Assembly (NCBI GenBank): GCA_002077065.1 | Contig: NAJO01000023.1 | Location: 124,001 to 188,000 of the forward strand | Direction: 5' to 3' | DNA: 64,000 nucleotides | Source of the DNA: Cryoendolithus antarcticus | Lineage: Eukaryota > Ascomycota > Dothideomycetes > Cladosporiales > Cladosporiaceae | Shown here: positions 20,425 through 32,458 of the stretch, in pieces | Layout of the letters: the number at the start of each line of letters is the position of its first letter | Position numbering within the stretch: position 1 is the stretch's first letter | Translations under genes and position numbers: made by a program | The notes under the pieces: model-generated | The model's input: only the letters and a program-made list of their open reading frames with translations | What the model was told of the DNA's origin: nothing | The model's database searches: none

Positions 20425-23400
20425 TTACTTCCCTCCACCGCCCACCTTACTACCGCCCCTTCTCTTATACTTTCTTGGATCCTTCCTCGACATCCTGCTC
20501 TTATCCCTCGTACCCTTTCCACCTTCCCAGAACCCCGTGCCTTTCTTGCTGACGAGCGAGCTGTGGCAGATGCTGCAGTCCGAGGGACGGTAGGCCTGTT
20601 CGCGGGAGCAGTGGCCGCTGTGAGTGGGTGGTAAGGTCAGTGAGAGAGATGACAAAGTGGCCAGTCGCGAAAGGCGGGTATGCAGCGCGTAAGGTATCGC
20701 CACATCAAGGGTAGCAACGGGGAACGGTCCAAGCTCCTGCGAGATATCTGGTCGCAGACCCGGGCGATCGGGTCCGGCGCGCGGGATGCCGAGGAGCCTC
20801 ACTTCGGCAGCATCGCTCAATCGCGCCACCACCGTCCAGCGCTTCCATCTCCCCGCGGGAGCACCGAGATCTCGACCTCTCCCTCGGGGCCGGACAACAT
20901 CGCCTGCAGACTAGAGATATGGAGACCACGGCCCATGTCGGCAGCAGGAAGGTCCGCAATCCGGTGCTTCCCCGTGTGCGGTGCCATCTCCCCGTAAAAG
21001 CGTTGCAGCTTGACCGTGTCGTCGGAGCCGGAGTACATCGCCTGCCACTAAGATCTGTAGGTTGCGCCCAAGATCCGGGGAAGGCGGGAGCCGTATGCGG
21101 CTCAGATGCAGGTACCGCGGAGATCGTCGGATGAGATCGTGCAACGACTTTATGCAAATGACGATGAAACGACGTGCGAGAACAGTACGTACCAGATCAT
21201 GCGGTTGGCGTGTTCATTTGGGTGATCGGTCGCTGCGTCGTGGCAGCTGTGGTGATGCTGGTCAGCGTTGCATTGACAGGGTAGAAGGTGTGAGGATGGC
21301 TTACCGATCACAAGCAAACACCTTATTACAGCACGAGAACCTGCATGTATGTCGTAGTCAGCTTCTCATGTAACGCTCTTGCTCACCCCCTCCCGCTCCG
21401 CCCGACCTCTCGGAGTCGAGTGGATCCGTTTTCCATGCGAGGGCATTTTCGGCTGATGACATCCATGCCAACAACCGGTGAAGGGTAAACGTACCGAAAC
21501 CATCTGTACGACTTGCTGTAATGCTCGCAGCGGCCGCGACGGGGCAGCTCTGTGCCGGCTACGATGCCCAGGGTTTCGCGGGTCTGAAGATTAGAAAGGT
21601 ACCTGGTCAGCTTGATATCTCTTGCTCATGCAGTGATTGGGGATGAGGAACGAAGGTCTGAACCGGCTCTGTAACGGCGGGTCCGCGAACGCATCTATGA
21701 GCAGCAGTGGATTGCTCGCGGGGCTCGGCCGGCGTTCAAATGTGTATTGGTCTGGGATGCAGAAGGAAGCTCACCTTCTTGCGGACTGGCGCCTTGCTTG
21801 CGCGGACTGTCACTCGTCAGAGATGGTGTCTTACTGATGGTCGGTCGGAGGATTTACTCGCAGCTGCACTGATCTGCAGGAACTTGACCTCAGGGATCCG
21901 AAAAGCTGTCTGGCTTCAGTGATTGCGTCACCTGACCGGCATTCACTATACTAACACGTCTTCTTGTGGCACTCTCGACAGATCGCCATGGTCGACTCGC
22001 CTCGAACTGAAACCACGCCAGGCGCGGGATGCGGTGTCGAGCACTCGGCGCAGGTCGGCATGAAGGAGCTGTAGTTCACAGCAATCAGTCGATGCGCCGG
22101 TCATCGTAGTGGCAAACTGTAGCTTCGAGGACCTACCTTGGCAGCATGTCAACCACGGTGCAGCCATCAAGGTCCAAGTAGCCCGCTCGAACAGAGTTGG
22201 CATGCATCAGGTCTGCCCTGAAGCCAACGGAGAAGCGGGTTGCGCACTTCTTGCAACTTGCATCGCGGACACCGGTACCGTCGCTCGAGATGCTGTTATG
22301 CAGGCGCTCGACGTCCATGATGTCTTTGCAGCGCTCGCACTTGACGCTGATGTTAAGCGTTGTGAGTTCCATCAGCTAGAGAACGCTACCGTCAGTCTCG
22401 TGTGCAATATATCACAGTGCCCGACATGCGTGCTGGAGGGTCCGTGTCAAGGCCAGTCCCAGATCCAAAAATTGCACTTGTGCTTCGATCACGACGTTCG
22501 CGACACCGAGCTTATGACAGCCCGATCGCTGGGAGATCAAGCCAACAAACACATAGACTCACCTCTATACCATACAATTCCAGCTGCGGGAATGAAATTA
22601 GCACTCCTTTCTCAACAGGCGCAGACACAGGTGCTCCTCCATCCTCGGAATCATGTGAATCTTCAATGTCGTCCCCGCTGTCATACGAGTAGCCATCGCT
22701 GCTCGACAGGTCACTCTCGTCATCCTCACCTCCAACCATGGTCCACTCCGGTGGTCGCTCTATGACTTGCAGATGAGGCCTGTCAGGATCTCTAGATCGT
22801 GTTACTCCGGTCTGAGCTGGCGTGAAAGTCTTCTGGGGAGTCGACACTGGTGCTGGCCGTATGTCAGGCTCCTGCTCACGATCCATTGCCATCTCGTGCA
22901 GATGCTGCGTAAGATAGTTGATCTGCTGAGTGAGTGTGGCATCAAGGTGGTTCTTAGAACGAGCCTCGAAAGCTGTTTCTACGTTTCGCGCCTCCTTACT
23001 CTCCTCGTCTAGCATGATGGTCGAGGCTTCCAGCGGATAAAGTGCAGGTAGTAGTAAAGTGAACGATCGCAATGACCGCAGCGATGCCGGCCATGATTGC
23101 CGCTTCGGCGAGTCGATTGGCAGAGTGTAGCTGAAGCCATCAGGTGATTTCGCGAAGTGTTGCAGTCGACCGAACCTGGCTTCAAGCTGCCTTTTGTCGC
23201 TCTGCCGCTTCTTCTCGGCATCAGCCTTCTGCTCTGGAGTGAATTCTTGCAGCACAGGCAACCGAGGTGGAGGTATAGTAACGCTCGCTGTCGGTACTGG
23301 GACTGCTGTTGGTTTCGGGGGCCCTCTGTTTACTACGAGCTTAACGGTCTGAGCCATCTCACCGGAGAGGATGGACTCCAGCTGCTTGTCGAGTCTATTC

Positions 23401-24025
23401 ATAAGCCCAAGCAAAGTTGCGCCCGGCGCATTGTCGTAGAGTGCGTCGAAACCATTCTCGATGTTGATCTGAAAGCCGCGCGGAATGTCTCTGTTCAAGA
23501 TTCTCAGTAATGGCCGTCCGTTGTCGGGGTAGCCAAGTGGGATTTCAAGAGAGCAATCCAGAGCATTGATCTCGTAGGGGAAGTCAGGATCTGTCGGGAT
23601 CATCTGAAATGTGAACACCGTGGCATGGTCCTTCTCGTCGGTCTTGGGTTTAAAGCGCCGGTGAATCTGACCGACCTGGAAAGTCCTGACGTCCTCAACC
23701 TGTGGCTTTGGTGCCGCAGCAGGTCGAGGTGCCGGCCTCTGCGACTTGCTGACGTGGTTCGTTGCTACTGATGCTCCCGTACTCAGTGACGAGGAGTCTT
23801 TGCTGGCCAGTGACGACGGTGTGTGGACGTAAGGGCAGGCACCACCCGCGCGGCAACCTGTATTGCGTGTGTCAATTTGTATTGACACGCCTAGTAGCCG
23901 CCGGAAAACGAGCTCGACTGGAATTCTCCAGGTTGTCGAGAAAACGCCCACCTACCTTGCTTGGTGTTAAAGAAGCGACATGGAGCCTGTTTCGCTTCTG
24001 CTCCTTGGCTGTTTTCGACGGGCAT
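20425..24025 (-). CDS. CCCH and CHY zinc-finger protein (10 exons)
   Basis: I assembled ten exons: 24025-23956, 23857-22563, 22375-22137, 22068-21956, 21905-21858, 21806-21775, 21583-21495, 21340-21305, 21246-21193 and 20617-20425, all frame-consistent, giving 722 aa. An N-terminal CCCH finger spans residues 16-35 (C-x8-C-x5-C-x3-H; Cys16, 25, 31 and His35) and is itself split by intron 1. A disordered, acidic middle follows. The C-terminal third is the CHY-type zinc domain: CERCK, SCKKC, CAEC and CREC pairs, FRIPEVKFLQIS, RGRCEHYSKSYRWFR, FSCCNKVFACDRCHD, HPNEHANRMIC, GHCSREQAYRP, CSICH, then GTGFWEGGKGTRD. Fungal proteins of this architecture exist but lack an assigned role; CHY domains in other proteins occur with RING E3 ligases. 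No RING is seen here. A start at 24103 in frame is also possible. Introns range from 50 to 191 nt except the ninth (575 nt). Confidence 0.88.
20618..21192 (-). other. unusually long intron 9 of the CHY gene
   Basis: Intron 9 (GTACGT to CTCACAG) is 575 nt, three times the next largest in this gene. It is GC-rich, contains open frames on both strands and two related 32-nt segments. The flanking exons join as RMIC-GHCSREQ, the expected CHY order, so the intervening DNA is not needed for the protein. Confidence 0.7.
20889..21058. repeat. two diverged direct copies of a 32-nt segment inside intron 9
   Basis: Copy 1 is 20889-20920 and copy 2 is 21027-21058. Seventeen of the first 19 bases agree (GCCGGA, then ACATCGCCTGC), with weaker similarity after. 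On the minus strand each begins just after a CAG, so each could act as a decoy 3' splice site (AG followed by GCGATGT). Confidence 0.5.
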
Positions 24026-24379
24026 CACAGCCAAGCCAGTCTCTGGCAAAAGGGTCGCTCGGAATGTATCGGAGAGTATGGTTGCAATATTGGTAATTAG
24101 CAAGAGTTAGGCAATGATTTCATCAGAAGCGAGATCACGGTATCTGTGTCGAGCAGATTGTCAGGAGTGATGGAAGTGGTGTCAATTACATATGAACATT
24201 GTCGTTGACAGAACGATCACTGTGAGTCTTCAAACTTCTGCTACGAGGTCATCTGTAGCACGTCCAGTTTCGTCACTGGAGAGAAGGTCATAAATTGGTC
24301 CAGCTCATCGCTCGTCACTGTGACTTGAACACCCCGATGAAGTGTGAGGTCGCAACGGTCCGGTCCGCCTCCGAAACAC

Positions 24380-24411
24380 AGGCAAGAACGCCTCAGACTG
24401 CGTTCTTGCCT
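24380..24411. repeat. perfect 12-bp stem-loop
   Basis: AGGCAAGAACGC (24380-24391) and GCGTTCTTGCCT (24400-24411) are exact reverse complements with an 8-nt loop. There are no mismatches. The element lies in non-coding DNA about 350 bp upstream of the CHY start codon. Confidence 0.85.
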
Positions 24412-25029
24412 TTAGTATCAACTCTGATTACGACCTGCTACAATGATATGGATAGGGCACACTGTCCAGGCGTTCGCGAAGTACTCCGCAGATCCAAAGC
24501 AGCGGAGACGCAGTGAGCTTGACTCTATCAGGCAAAAGCGACGGCTGTATCACGGAGGCCACGGTCACGCCGCGAGCCGATGACAGGCCCACAGATCAGC
24601 CTAGAAAACTTCTCGAAAAGACATCGCCAGCCATCCCTGCAGCAATCAGGAATCTGCCGGCCTGGCGATGAGATGACTGCGGAGTCGACTCGAGAAAGTG
24701 GAGAACGGTATCCGCTCTTCGTCAGCCTCCTCACGATCACGCCTTGGACACTGATATCGCTGCAAGGTCTAACACTCGTCCAGTCCACGCAAGCAGAAAG
24801 CGTTGAGGCAGCTCGCAAACAGCTCTGATTGACGGGCAGCAAGTAGCATGGTATATATAACGCCATTCCACAGAACCACACTCTAATATGCATGGCAATA
24901 CATCCCACGCGCACATGACACCCTCACTAATCCCTCCCTTGCCCGCTCTGCGAATCAGCCGCCGCACACCGATCTCGTGAACGGCAGAGCGACGAATAAG
25001 CAATGGCAATCTACGCGGCCTATTCTAAC

Positions 25030-25094
25030 AGCCGTGCATGGCGCTGCAAGGCCGGCATACGCGCTGCAGTGGCTGCAGCATGCAATGCACGGCT
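25030..25094. repeat. imperfect long inverted repeat
   Basis: AGCCGTGCAT (25030-25039) and ATGCACGGCT (25085-25094) pair perfectly, and inner GCTGCA words can extend the stem past a small bulge. The loop is rich in GCTGC words. It could form a hairpin transcript or be a small transposon relic. Confidence 0.6.
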
Positions 25095-25737
25095 AATATA
25101 GTACATGCATGCAGGAGTGCAGATGACTGTTTTTCGCAAAGCAGCGGTCAGCGGGCATGTGATTTGGGTAGAGGTGCTGAATGCGCTGGCAGAAATGGTG
25201 AGGGATGGATGGCGAGCGAGGGATGTCACTGTGGAAGGGTGGCGATGAGATGCTCAAGATGATTTGAATATGTCGTTGATGCTCTTCTACAGTGCTTTCG
25301 CTAGTATCTGCTACCAATTCGAGAGCTACCTTGAACTTTGATCGGAGTCACCGATGTCTCTCTGCTCTCCCCTGTCCGCTCGCTGTAGTATGTACAAGTC
25401 GTTGCGGATCCAGCTACTCATACAACCCTGCTCACCCAAGAGACTGACGGTCTCGCTTCCAGCTTGCGCCAGGCTCGCTGTAGGTCAAGAACAGTCAGTC
25501 TTCCTCACAGCGGTGTGATGCGCCCAGCTGTATTACGTAGGATGTCGTGTTGCCGATGCTGGTATCATAGAATGAATTCTTTTCCGTCCCAAGAACGCCA
25601 AAACCCATGATCCGTGAGGATCTCCTCCAGGTCCTCCACAGCCTGAAGTCGCTTGAACGCAGAATAATGTGATGTGATGTTGGCAGCGAAAATACTGCTT
25701 GCCGCTGAGATATTGCTGTCAATCGTGATGGGTACAT

Positions 25738-27464
25738 CTACCAGCCTTTAGCATGATACTCCTGGAGGCCGATGTCGAAGAATGTGTTGTTAACACCAAT
25801 GCCTCCCTCTCTGTGTGAAAGGACTGGACCAGGCTCAGGTTGCTGCCTCAAGTTCTTCACATCTCCAGAGGTGTAGTTCCTCTTCATCGCCTTGAGATTG
25901 CCGTTGCTCTTATGCTGGCGCTCCCAAAGCAAGTTCTTCCTCAACGACTCAGTCAATTCTGTAGAGAGCATATTGCGACGTGTTGTTCGGGGCGACAGTG
26001 ACAGCTGTTGATGAGTGTTGGATGTGGTCATGATAATCGGCAACGGCGACGTGGTTCCATGAGCCGCTCTCGAAAGCTGTGAGGTAGACTCGGGAGTGGT
26101 GGCCACAGAAGGTCCATTGGGAGAGGTGAGACGTGAACGACGGAGACCTGATGTCGATCTCGAGGCAGCGTTCGCTAGTGCTTTCGCACGGTCAGGCTCG
26201 TGCATCATCGTTGTTAACATTGATGTCCTGGAAGTGAGGTTCGGTCGAGAGTCGACCCGTTGGAAGAGTTGGGTGTCATTCACAGAAGAGGGACCACTAT
26301 GCGGCTCGTCCGAGTCCTCCCAATCCGAAGAGTCGTCGTCATCTTCGATAGCACTCTCCGATACATCATCGTCCTCGTCTTCCGATTCGAAGACTGGACT
26401 GTGTGTGGGTGCTGGGAGAGCGACCATCACCTCTTCCTTGAAAGACGTCTGCTTGCGCGCCTCACGTAGTCTGAGACTGGCCGACAGTGAGCTGCCCTTG
26501 TATGAGTGCATGTGGCTGTCTAGCGAGCTCTCCTCCTCTCCGGAGGACGTTCCGATCTGGAACATTGGGGCCTTCCTTCTCGCTTGTGGCGGTTGATACT
26601 GCGACGAGGTCTTCAGGATGGGTGTAGGTAGCGCGGCGAGGTTCGTTTGTGACCGGTAGGAAGAAGGTGCACCACCGGGCGTGAAGCCTCGAATGATGCT
26701 GTGCGTGCTAATCTCAGTACATGAACTCTCTTCGGAATCGGCTCGTGTGCGTGAGTCTTGCGAGTCCTCGGTCGCGAATGTTGACGAAGACGACTCGAGT
26801 GCAGCCCGTGAAGATGACTGCAGCGGGGTGTCGACATCTTCGCTGCTTGCATTTTGCGCAGCGAGCGCGGGCTGTGGTGGAGGGGTAACTTCGGATGATT
26901 TGAGTGAAGTCGGCATCGGTAGATCAATCGGCTCTAGTGATTGGGTCTCCTTGATAGAGATGACCATGTTCTCAAGGTCGATTGGCGTTATATGCTTCTC
27001 CACCCCGCGACTCCTGCTTTCGCTCGAGAGGTGGCGGCTGAGCTCTGGCCGCGCCCGCGGAAGTGAAGTGGCATATCTCGAAGCTACGTCAAAGTCATCC
27101 GACGCAGCGGATTCGAGGCTAGACGACAGCGCTGGCACTGGAATGTCGTCGCTTGCCGCGTTCGGTGGCGTCGCAAGTGGATTGCGTGGCTGTGTGCGGG
27201 CTCTCGACTTTGGATCGCAGCAGAATGTCTCGCGGTTCCATAACCGCCAACTCATATTCTCCAAGCGCTTTCCGTCTTCCATCGCATGTGCAGTCTTGGA
27301 AAAGAGCGACCACTGCAGGCGTAATGGTCAGCAGCGTTCACCAAGTATAGCGACTGCCCAACCGAACTTACCATGCCGAAGAGAGTTTCAACGCTGCTGG
27401 TATCAATCGTGTGCAGCGCCGGCACCTCCACTCGTAATAACGAGTGTTCTGGCCTGAAAGGCAT
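25738..27464 (-). CDS. AreA-GATA-like N-domain and DUF3295 regulator-like protein (2 exons)
   Basis: Exons 27464-27372 and 27312-25738 give 555 aa. The 59-nt intron (GTAAGT to CTGCAG) joins SSVETLFGM to WSLFSKTAHAMEDGKRLEN. This N-terminal block, continuing MSWRLWNRETFCC, matches the short 'nitrogen regulatory protein AreA, GATA-like' domain shared by fungal AreA and Mks1-like proteins. A long Ser/Thr/Pro-rich, acidic, probably disordered middle follows, with Asp/Glu/Ser runs around EDEDDDVSESAIEDDDDSS. The end resembles DUF3295: TRRNMLSTELTESLRKNLLW, then GGIGVNNTFFDIGLQEYHAKGW. The GATA zinc finger itself is absent, so it is probably a signalling or repressor adaptor in nutrient control rather than a DNA-binding protein; that role is inference. 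Confidence 0.85.
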
Positions 27465-30400
27465 CTTGAGTGGTATATGAGGAGAACCAGTCGAGTGTGT
27501 AGTGAAGGCGATCGAATGTAGGAAGGCGACTTCCTCGTCGGTCGCAGTCGTTGAATGTTACGTCAGCGCTCTCGGTACCTGATCTCTCCGCCTGGCCGGA
27601 TCTTCCATGTGCTGATTTTGCGAGGTCTCGATTAAGACTCGTATCAACAACACGATCGTTCCAAATAGCTTCTGTAGCACTCGATAGTCAAAATGACAGC
27701 AATTGGGACGCGTTGTGGAGATGCGGAGAATGAGAGCGCGGGCTGCGTCGCTTTTGTGCAAATGGAGCGTGTGACTATCTGCATGCGGCTTCTCAGCACA
27801 AGCAAGCCGGCGCCTTGTTGTTTAGTCTGCGCGGCAGACATCCGCCACGCTAATGGCAGCCCTGTCTCCGCCACATCACGGATCCTGGATCGCGTCGACG
27901 TGGGTCACAGGTGGGCGCCAGATCCATATTGCCGACTAATCGCCATGCACCATGACTCTCTCGACACTCTGGAACAATTCATGCCCCTTCATCACAGCGC
28001 GGGATCTCGATTCTGGCATTGATTCACAGACACTATTGGAGCGTCATTCTGGCCAGCCGTGAATGGGATTTGTCTCATTGCCCGTTTGTCCATGCTACTC
28101 CGGGCACGCGGTGTTTGTCCCGCGCCATCATCCCGTTTCTGCCCTGGCTCCGGCTACTGAAGGTGATTCGGAGCACCACTCCTGGGGGTACCTCTATACG
28201 GGGCACCCTCGGTCCGAGACTTGTCACGACAGCATCCTCGGCTGCTCCTCCTCCTATTGCTGCGCCAGGAATCATGTGCTGAACTTTCAGCTCCGGAGGA
28301 AACTCTCGTCTTCGCGTACCTCACATGACACGCATCAGCCGTTGGGCATCGCTGAGCGAGGATCGCGATCATACAGTATGAGGCTGCTAGACCGCTCGTC
28401 CGCAAGTGTACTGCGTTCTCGCATGATCGGGTGAAGAAGACAGGTACGTACGGCTACTGATCGGATGCGAGGAACGCCCATCCGCACACGTTACATTGTG
28501 CTACACACCATGGCATATGGCGAAAACTGTACCGAGTTTGCGAGCCCAACATACATCCGAACAACGTGGGATGCGCGCGATGCACAGTTCTAGATTGTAA
28601 CATCGTCGCGCTCTCTTGCTACTTTTGTCAGCACCCGTTGGGATCCCACTGCATGGCGATGCTCATCTGTCACTTCGAGGACTGTACTGTGTCCTCGAGC
28701 CGGTAAGTGCCTGCATACGCGGCGTTACCGTGGCGCTCACACACCGTGAAGGCGCCGATCGGTAGGATCACGGCGATATACTTGTCATTTCAGCTCACGT
28801 GGCACTCCAAATTTTGGAGGCAACCCGGACTGCCGCATGCGGCGATTGCTCACCCAAACTCTCTCCGCTGGCCTATTTCAGCATGTAGAACAGGATACTA
28901 ACGTGAGCTGATCAATGTGTCGAACCTACGACTGTCAGAATGATGATGGGCATTACTGACGGATACTCCATAGAGTCTGCAGTCCAGAGCGACGAGAACG
29001 TGGGATGTTGAGCGGTGTGAGCGTACAGCTTGGCTGCGAGAAGCAACGATACCTTCCACTTTTGGGCTACTCATCACCACAACGTGAACTGGCGATAGGC
29101 TGTTGGCGATGCGTCTACCTCAACGACGTGGGTGACAGTGTTGCACAAGCATCCTCTCGCAACCCACGAAAGATCCTGCACCTCACAGGAGGACGCAGTA
29201 TTCGCACCTATCCCATTCCCGGAACGAGTAAGACATGCCACGCGACGGCGAACGATTCGCGATGTCGCATCTTGTATGAGCGAAGGGCTGCAGCGTTGTA
29301 GGCGCGCGGTCGAACGAGGCGCATGTCTCGCCCATTTGACATGTCGACAGCAAATGATGGCGCAGCGCGTCTGTCAGGTGTCACTATTCGCGATCCAGGC
29401 TCGACGCAGGCGCTTGACAAGCACCAACGCAGCCCTGCGTTGCGCAGGCGCAGCATGTGGCGGTCGCAGATGACTGTGTTTGACAGCGCATACGATCAGC
29501 TTGACATGCTTCCTGCCTGAAGTACCACTGTACCGAGTATTCCTGCGTCAATCTTCCTGCAATCGGATAGTGGTAGATGAACTACAATTCACCAGTCCGG
29601 TCTGTTGCCTAATGCCTGTTCTGACAGACCCATAGTCCCAGTAGAGGAAGACTGCAAAATCGGGACATCGCGAAGGTTGAGTCTCTGCGCTGGCCGTCGA
29701 GAAGTCTCCCGACACAAGGGCAGATTCGCGTCCATCACACCAGACGTGTCCACTATCTGAGCATGTCGCATATCCGGTCGATAGAGCAGCGTATTCGGTC
29801 CGCAATCCGCAACCCGTGATTTACCGCAGGATGATCTGCAAATTACCAAGAACCAGCCAAATGCATCACGCGGCAACGCACAGGTACCCCAGAACCCACT
29901 TTCCGCCCACTTCCCCATGCGAGGAGAGCGGCTCCTTGCATTCCTGGGGGTTGACAGATCCGATTCGCCTTGGTTCATCGACCTGCGTCATGCGACTCGC
30001 ACAGCCACACCTCAACTACCTGGCCCAGCTGGCGGCAATCGAACGTGACACAAGAGGGATCTGTGTGCGTCGCACACGTCACACCAACCAAGTTAGAGAG
30101 GGGGTAAGGGAGCGCGGGATTGGATATGGAGATGACCAGACCCCATTTCGAGAATGCCACGGAGGGCAGTGCGACAAGGGATGCAATCGCATTTCATCCA
30201 CGAGGCGATGTTGGTCATCTGCGCTTCTCGAATTGCGCGTCGAGCACTCGGTGCATCCACACCGTTTCTAGTCCTGCGCCGCAATCTACAGGCCCGGCCG
30301 TTGGCACCGATGTACTGGTCGGCGGCGCTCGCCTCGTCATGCGAGCTCATTTAGCCTGTAGAGTATCTCCCCGGATTGCGATTCGCGTGCAGCAAGGGGC

Positions 30401-31312
30401 TAGACCATCGTGTGCGACACCGCTGTTTGCGATATGTTCTCGATGGACCACCTGTCGCACAGCCATATTGCGAGGTTTGACTGACTGGGTGGTTGCAGAA
30501 TCAACACTTACGCCACTAGATCCTGATGAGTACGAGCGATGTCACCTCCGCAACTCAAAACACTCGTCACCGGTGCCCTTCACACGTCGGTAGCATGTAG
30601 TTCAAGCTCTCACGGAGATCCCTCCGTCTCCAGCATCGCCTTCCGCATCATCTCCATCCCCGTGTCGCTTCCCATCACCCCGGCACCTGCGCCGAAACAC
30701 CTCCCCTTCTTTTCTCCACACCCGCCATCGCGATCGCAAACACCCACCATCTCCGCAACCCGTGCCCACCCTACTTAAAAGCCACAATATTCGCTTGATA
30801 CGTCGCGTGGCATCTACCGGCATTGCATGACGGTTCGTGGGGTGCTAGTGAAAGCCTTTGGCGTTCACGGGCTTGACGGCTACGGGTACTGCTTCCCCGG
30901 AGAGTATGGCTTCGTGGGAGTGACCGGTGGTCGGACATCCCACGTACTTGATTTTGGGTGAGGATATGCCCACGTCGAAGGTGATGGCGGTGTGATTGGT
31001 GTTGGGTGGTGGTGGTAGAGAGCACTACAGTAGACATGGGAGACCGGGGTTCTGGAAGCGCACCAAACATGCGATTACGATGCGATTGTCACGGCCAACG
31101 CTGTAAAGGAAACTTCATTGAGACAGTCAGGGCATACAGAGTGCTCTTTTCCGCCTGTTGATCTGCCTGCGATTATACACTTCCACTCACCCCGACTAGA
31201 TGCACACAGGACGCTCAGCACTTTTGTACAGGTAGACCACTGCCAATGACCCAGGCACCCGCTCGCTCCCAACGACAGACAGCCAAATCACCACCGAAGA
31301 TTTCACAGCATC
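27465..31312. other. gene-poor region of about 3.8 kb
   Basis: Both strands have only short frames without domain content or splice support, in contrast to the gene-dense surroundings. A short snap-back palindrome (CAACGCAG CC CTGCGTTG) lies near 29434-29451. GT-rich and CT-rich tracts occur near 30.6-31.0 kb. I find no transposon ends, RNA gene or conserved frame. It could hold a non-coding RNA or decayed elements. Confidence 0.5.
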
Positions 31313-32458
31313 TCACTCGCCCTCCTTCTTCGCCTTCTTCTTCTTATGGTTCTTCTTCTTCTTCTTCGCGCCATCTGCTTTGCCCTCCTCGCCCTTCGCC
31401 TGCCCAGGTCCATCACTCTGCGCCTGACCAAGGCTCAGCCAGCTCGGCCGGGGTGGGGAAGCCTTCTTGGAACTCTGCGATGCACCTTCACCAGTCTCAT
31501 CGTCGCTACTGCTTGTAGTCTCCAGCACAGTCTTCTTGAAGCCGTTGTAGTCGACTGTCGTCTCTGTGATGGAGCCGGAACGTGCTGAGCGTCGGTTCTT
31601 GGAGCGGTCGCGGGAGGGTGCGTCCATTGCACCGACTTCGTCATCCTCATCTATCTCGCCAGCAGCGTTCTCACCGAGTCTGATGACTTCCTTTGTGGGC
31701 TGAGCGACAGCAGAGTCAGGGCTGAGGAAGTTTGGGTCCTTCGTAGTGGAAGCTCTGGCAGGCCGGTCGTCGGTATCGTCATCGTTCCCGTTCGATGCCG
31801 TGTTGCGATCTTCCTGCTTGCCGGACTTCGGTGGCGGCGAGGTCTTGATCTCAGCCAGTCTGCTCGCTTGGCCGGCAGACAGCTGACTTGCATCAATGTC
31901 CCCGCCCTCCGCAATGATGTCGTCGATCAGCTGCGGCTCGCGACGCGCGCTTGCCTGTGAGTGCGATCGCACAGACTGAAGGGCTTGAATACCGTCTTGT
32001 GCATCCTTGCCAGCGTCCTTGAGCATGCCAGCGCCTTCGCCAGCGCCCATCGAGCCTACCTCTTGGCCTTCCGACACACTTCGTTTTCTCGTGGAACCTT
32101 CTACTATTCCAGTCGTGGTCGCCTTGTTCTCGGGAATTGTGCCAACGCCTGGCTTGATCTTGACTGCGGTATACTTGGTCTGCCTCGGCTTCGAGGCCAT
32201 GTTGCTGGGTCCGAGATGCTGCAGCTGCTTTCGCATATCTTGTGTCGTGCTCCGAACCTGCACTGGTCTTGAGGTGTCTCTTGTCGATTCAGAAGCATTG
32301 CTGCTCTTCCTGTGCATCAGCCAAGTAGTCGAATTGCCGTTCACTAGACTCGTCTTCCTGCTCAGGGGTATAGTCTCTTCTTTGTCGCCGAGTAATGGCG
32401 TTCGCTCGTCGGTATTCTGCGCTTCTACTTCACTAGCAAAGTGCTTCGGATATTTCGC
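31313..32458 (-). pseudogene. C-terminal tail of the CNNM/Mam3-like gene, beyond an in-frame TGA
   Basis: The frame continues directly after the TGA at 32459-32461 for another 381 codons without a further stop. It reads like the cytoplasmic tail found in filamentous-fungal Mam3-like proteins: ERTPLLGDKEETIPL, a MRKQLQHLGPSNMASKPRQT segment, YTAVKIKPG, DGIQALQSVRSHS, a Ser/Asp-rich part with VDYNGFKKTVLETTSSSDDE and a Lys-rich terminus coded by TTC repeats on the plus strand. I find no intron that removes the TGA while keeping frame. It is therefore a tail separated by a nonsense change, a readthrough extension, or a sequence error. The pre-stop part may still be a functional protein. Confidence 0.65.

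Larger units (their letters stand above)
24026..25737. other. intergenic, 1.7 kb, with two stem-loops
   Basis: Upstream of the CHY gene and downstream of the DUF3295 gene. No gene is supported. It contains the inverted repeats at 24380-24411 and 25030-25094 listed separately. Confidence 0.5.

Noticed and set aside
20817..21038. WD40-like frame (SGSDDTVKLQRF) in CHY intron 9
   Set aside because: A single motif in GC-rich intronic DNA; flanking CHY exons join precisely without it and no further WD repeats follow.
29434..29451. CAACGCAG CC CTGCGTTG palindrome
   Set aside because: Eight-base arms with a 2-nt centre are expected by chance in a window of this size; no context supports function.
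31329..31368. TTC-rich tract, possible microsatellite
   Set aside because: It codes the Lys-rich end of the Mam3-like tail on the minus strand, so it is explained by protein sequence.
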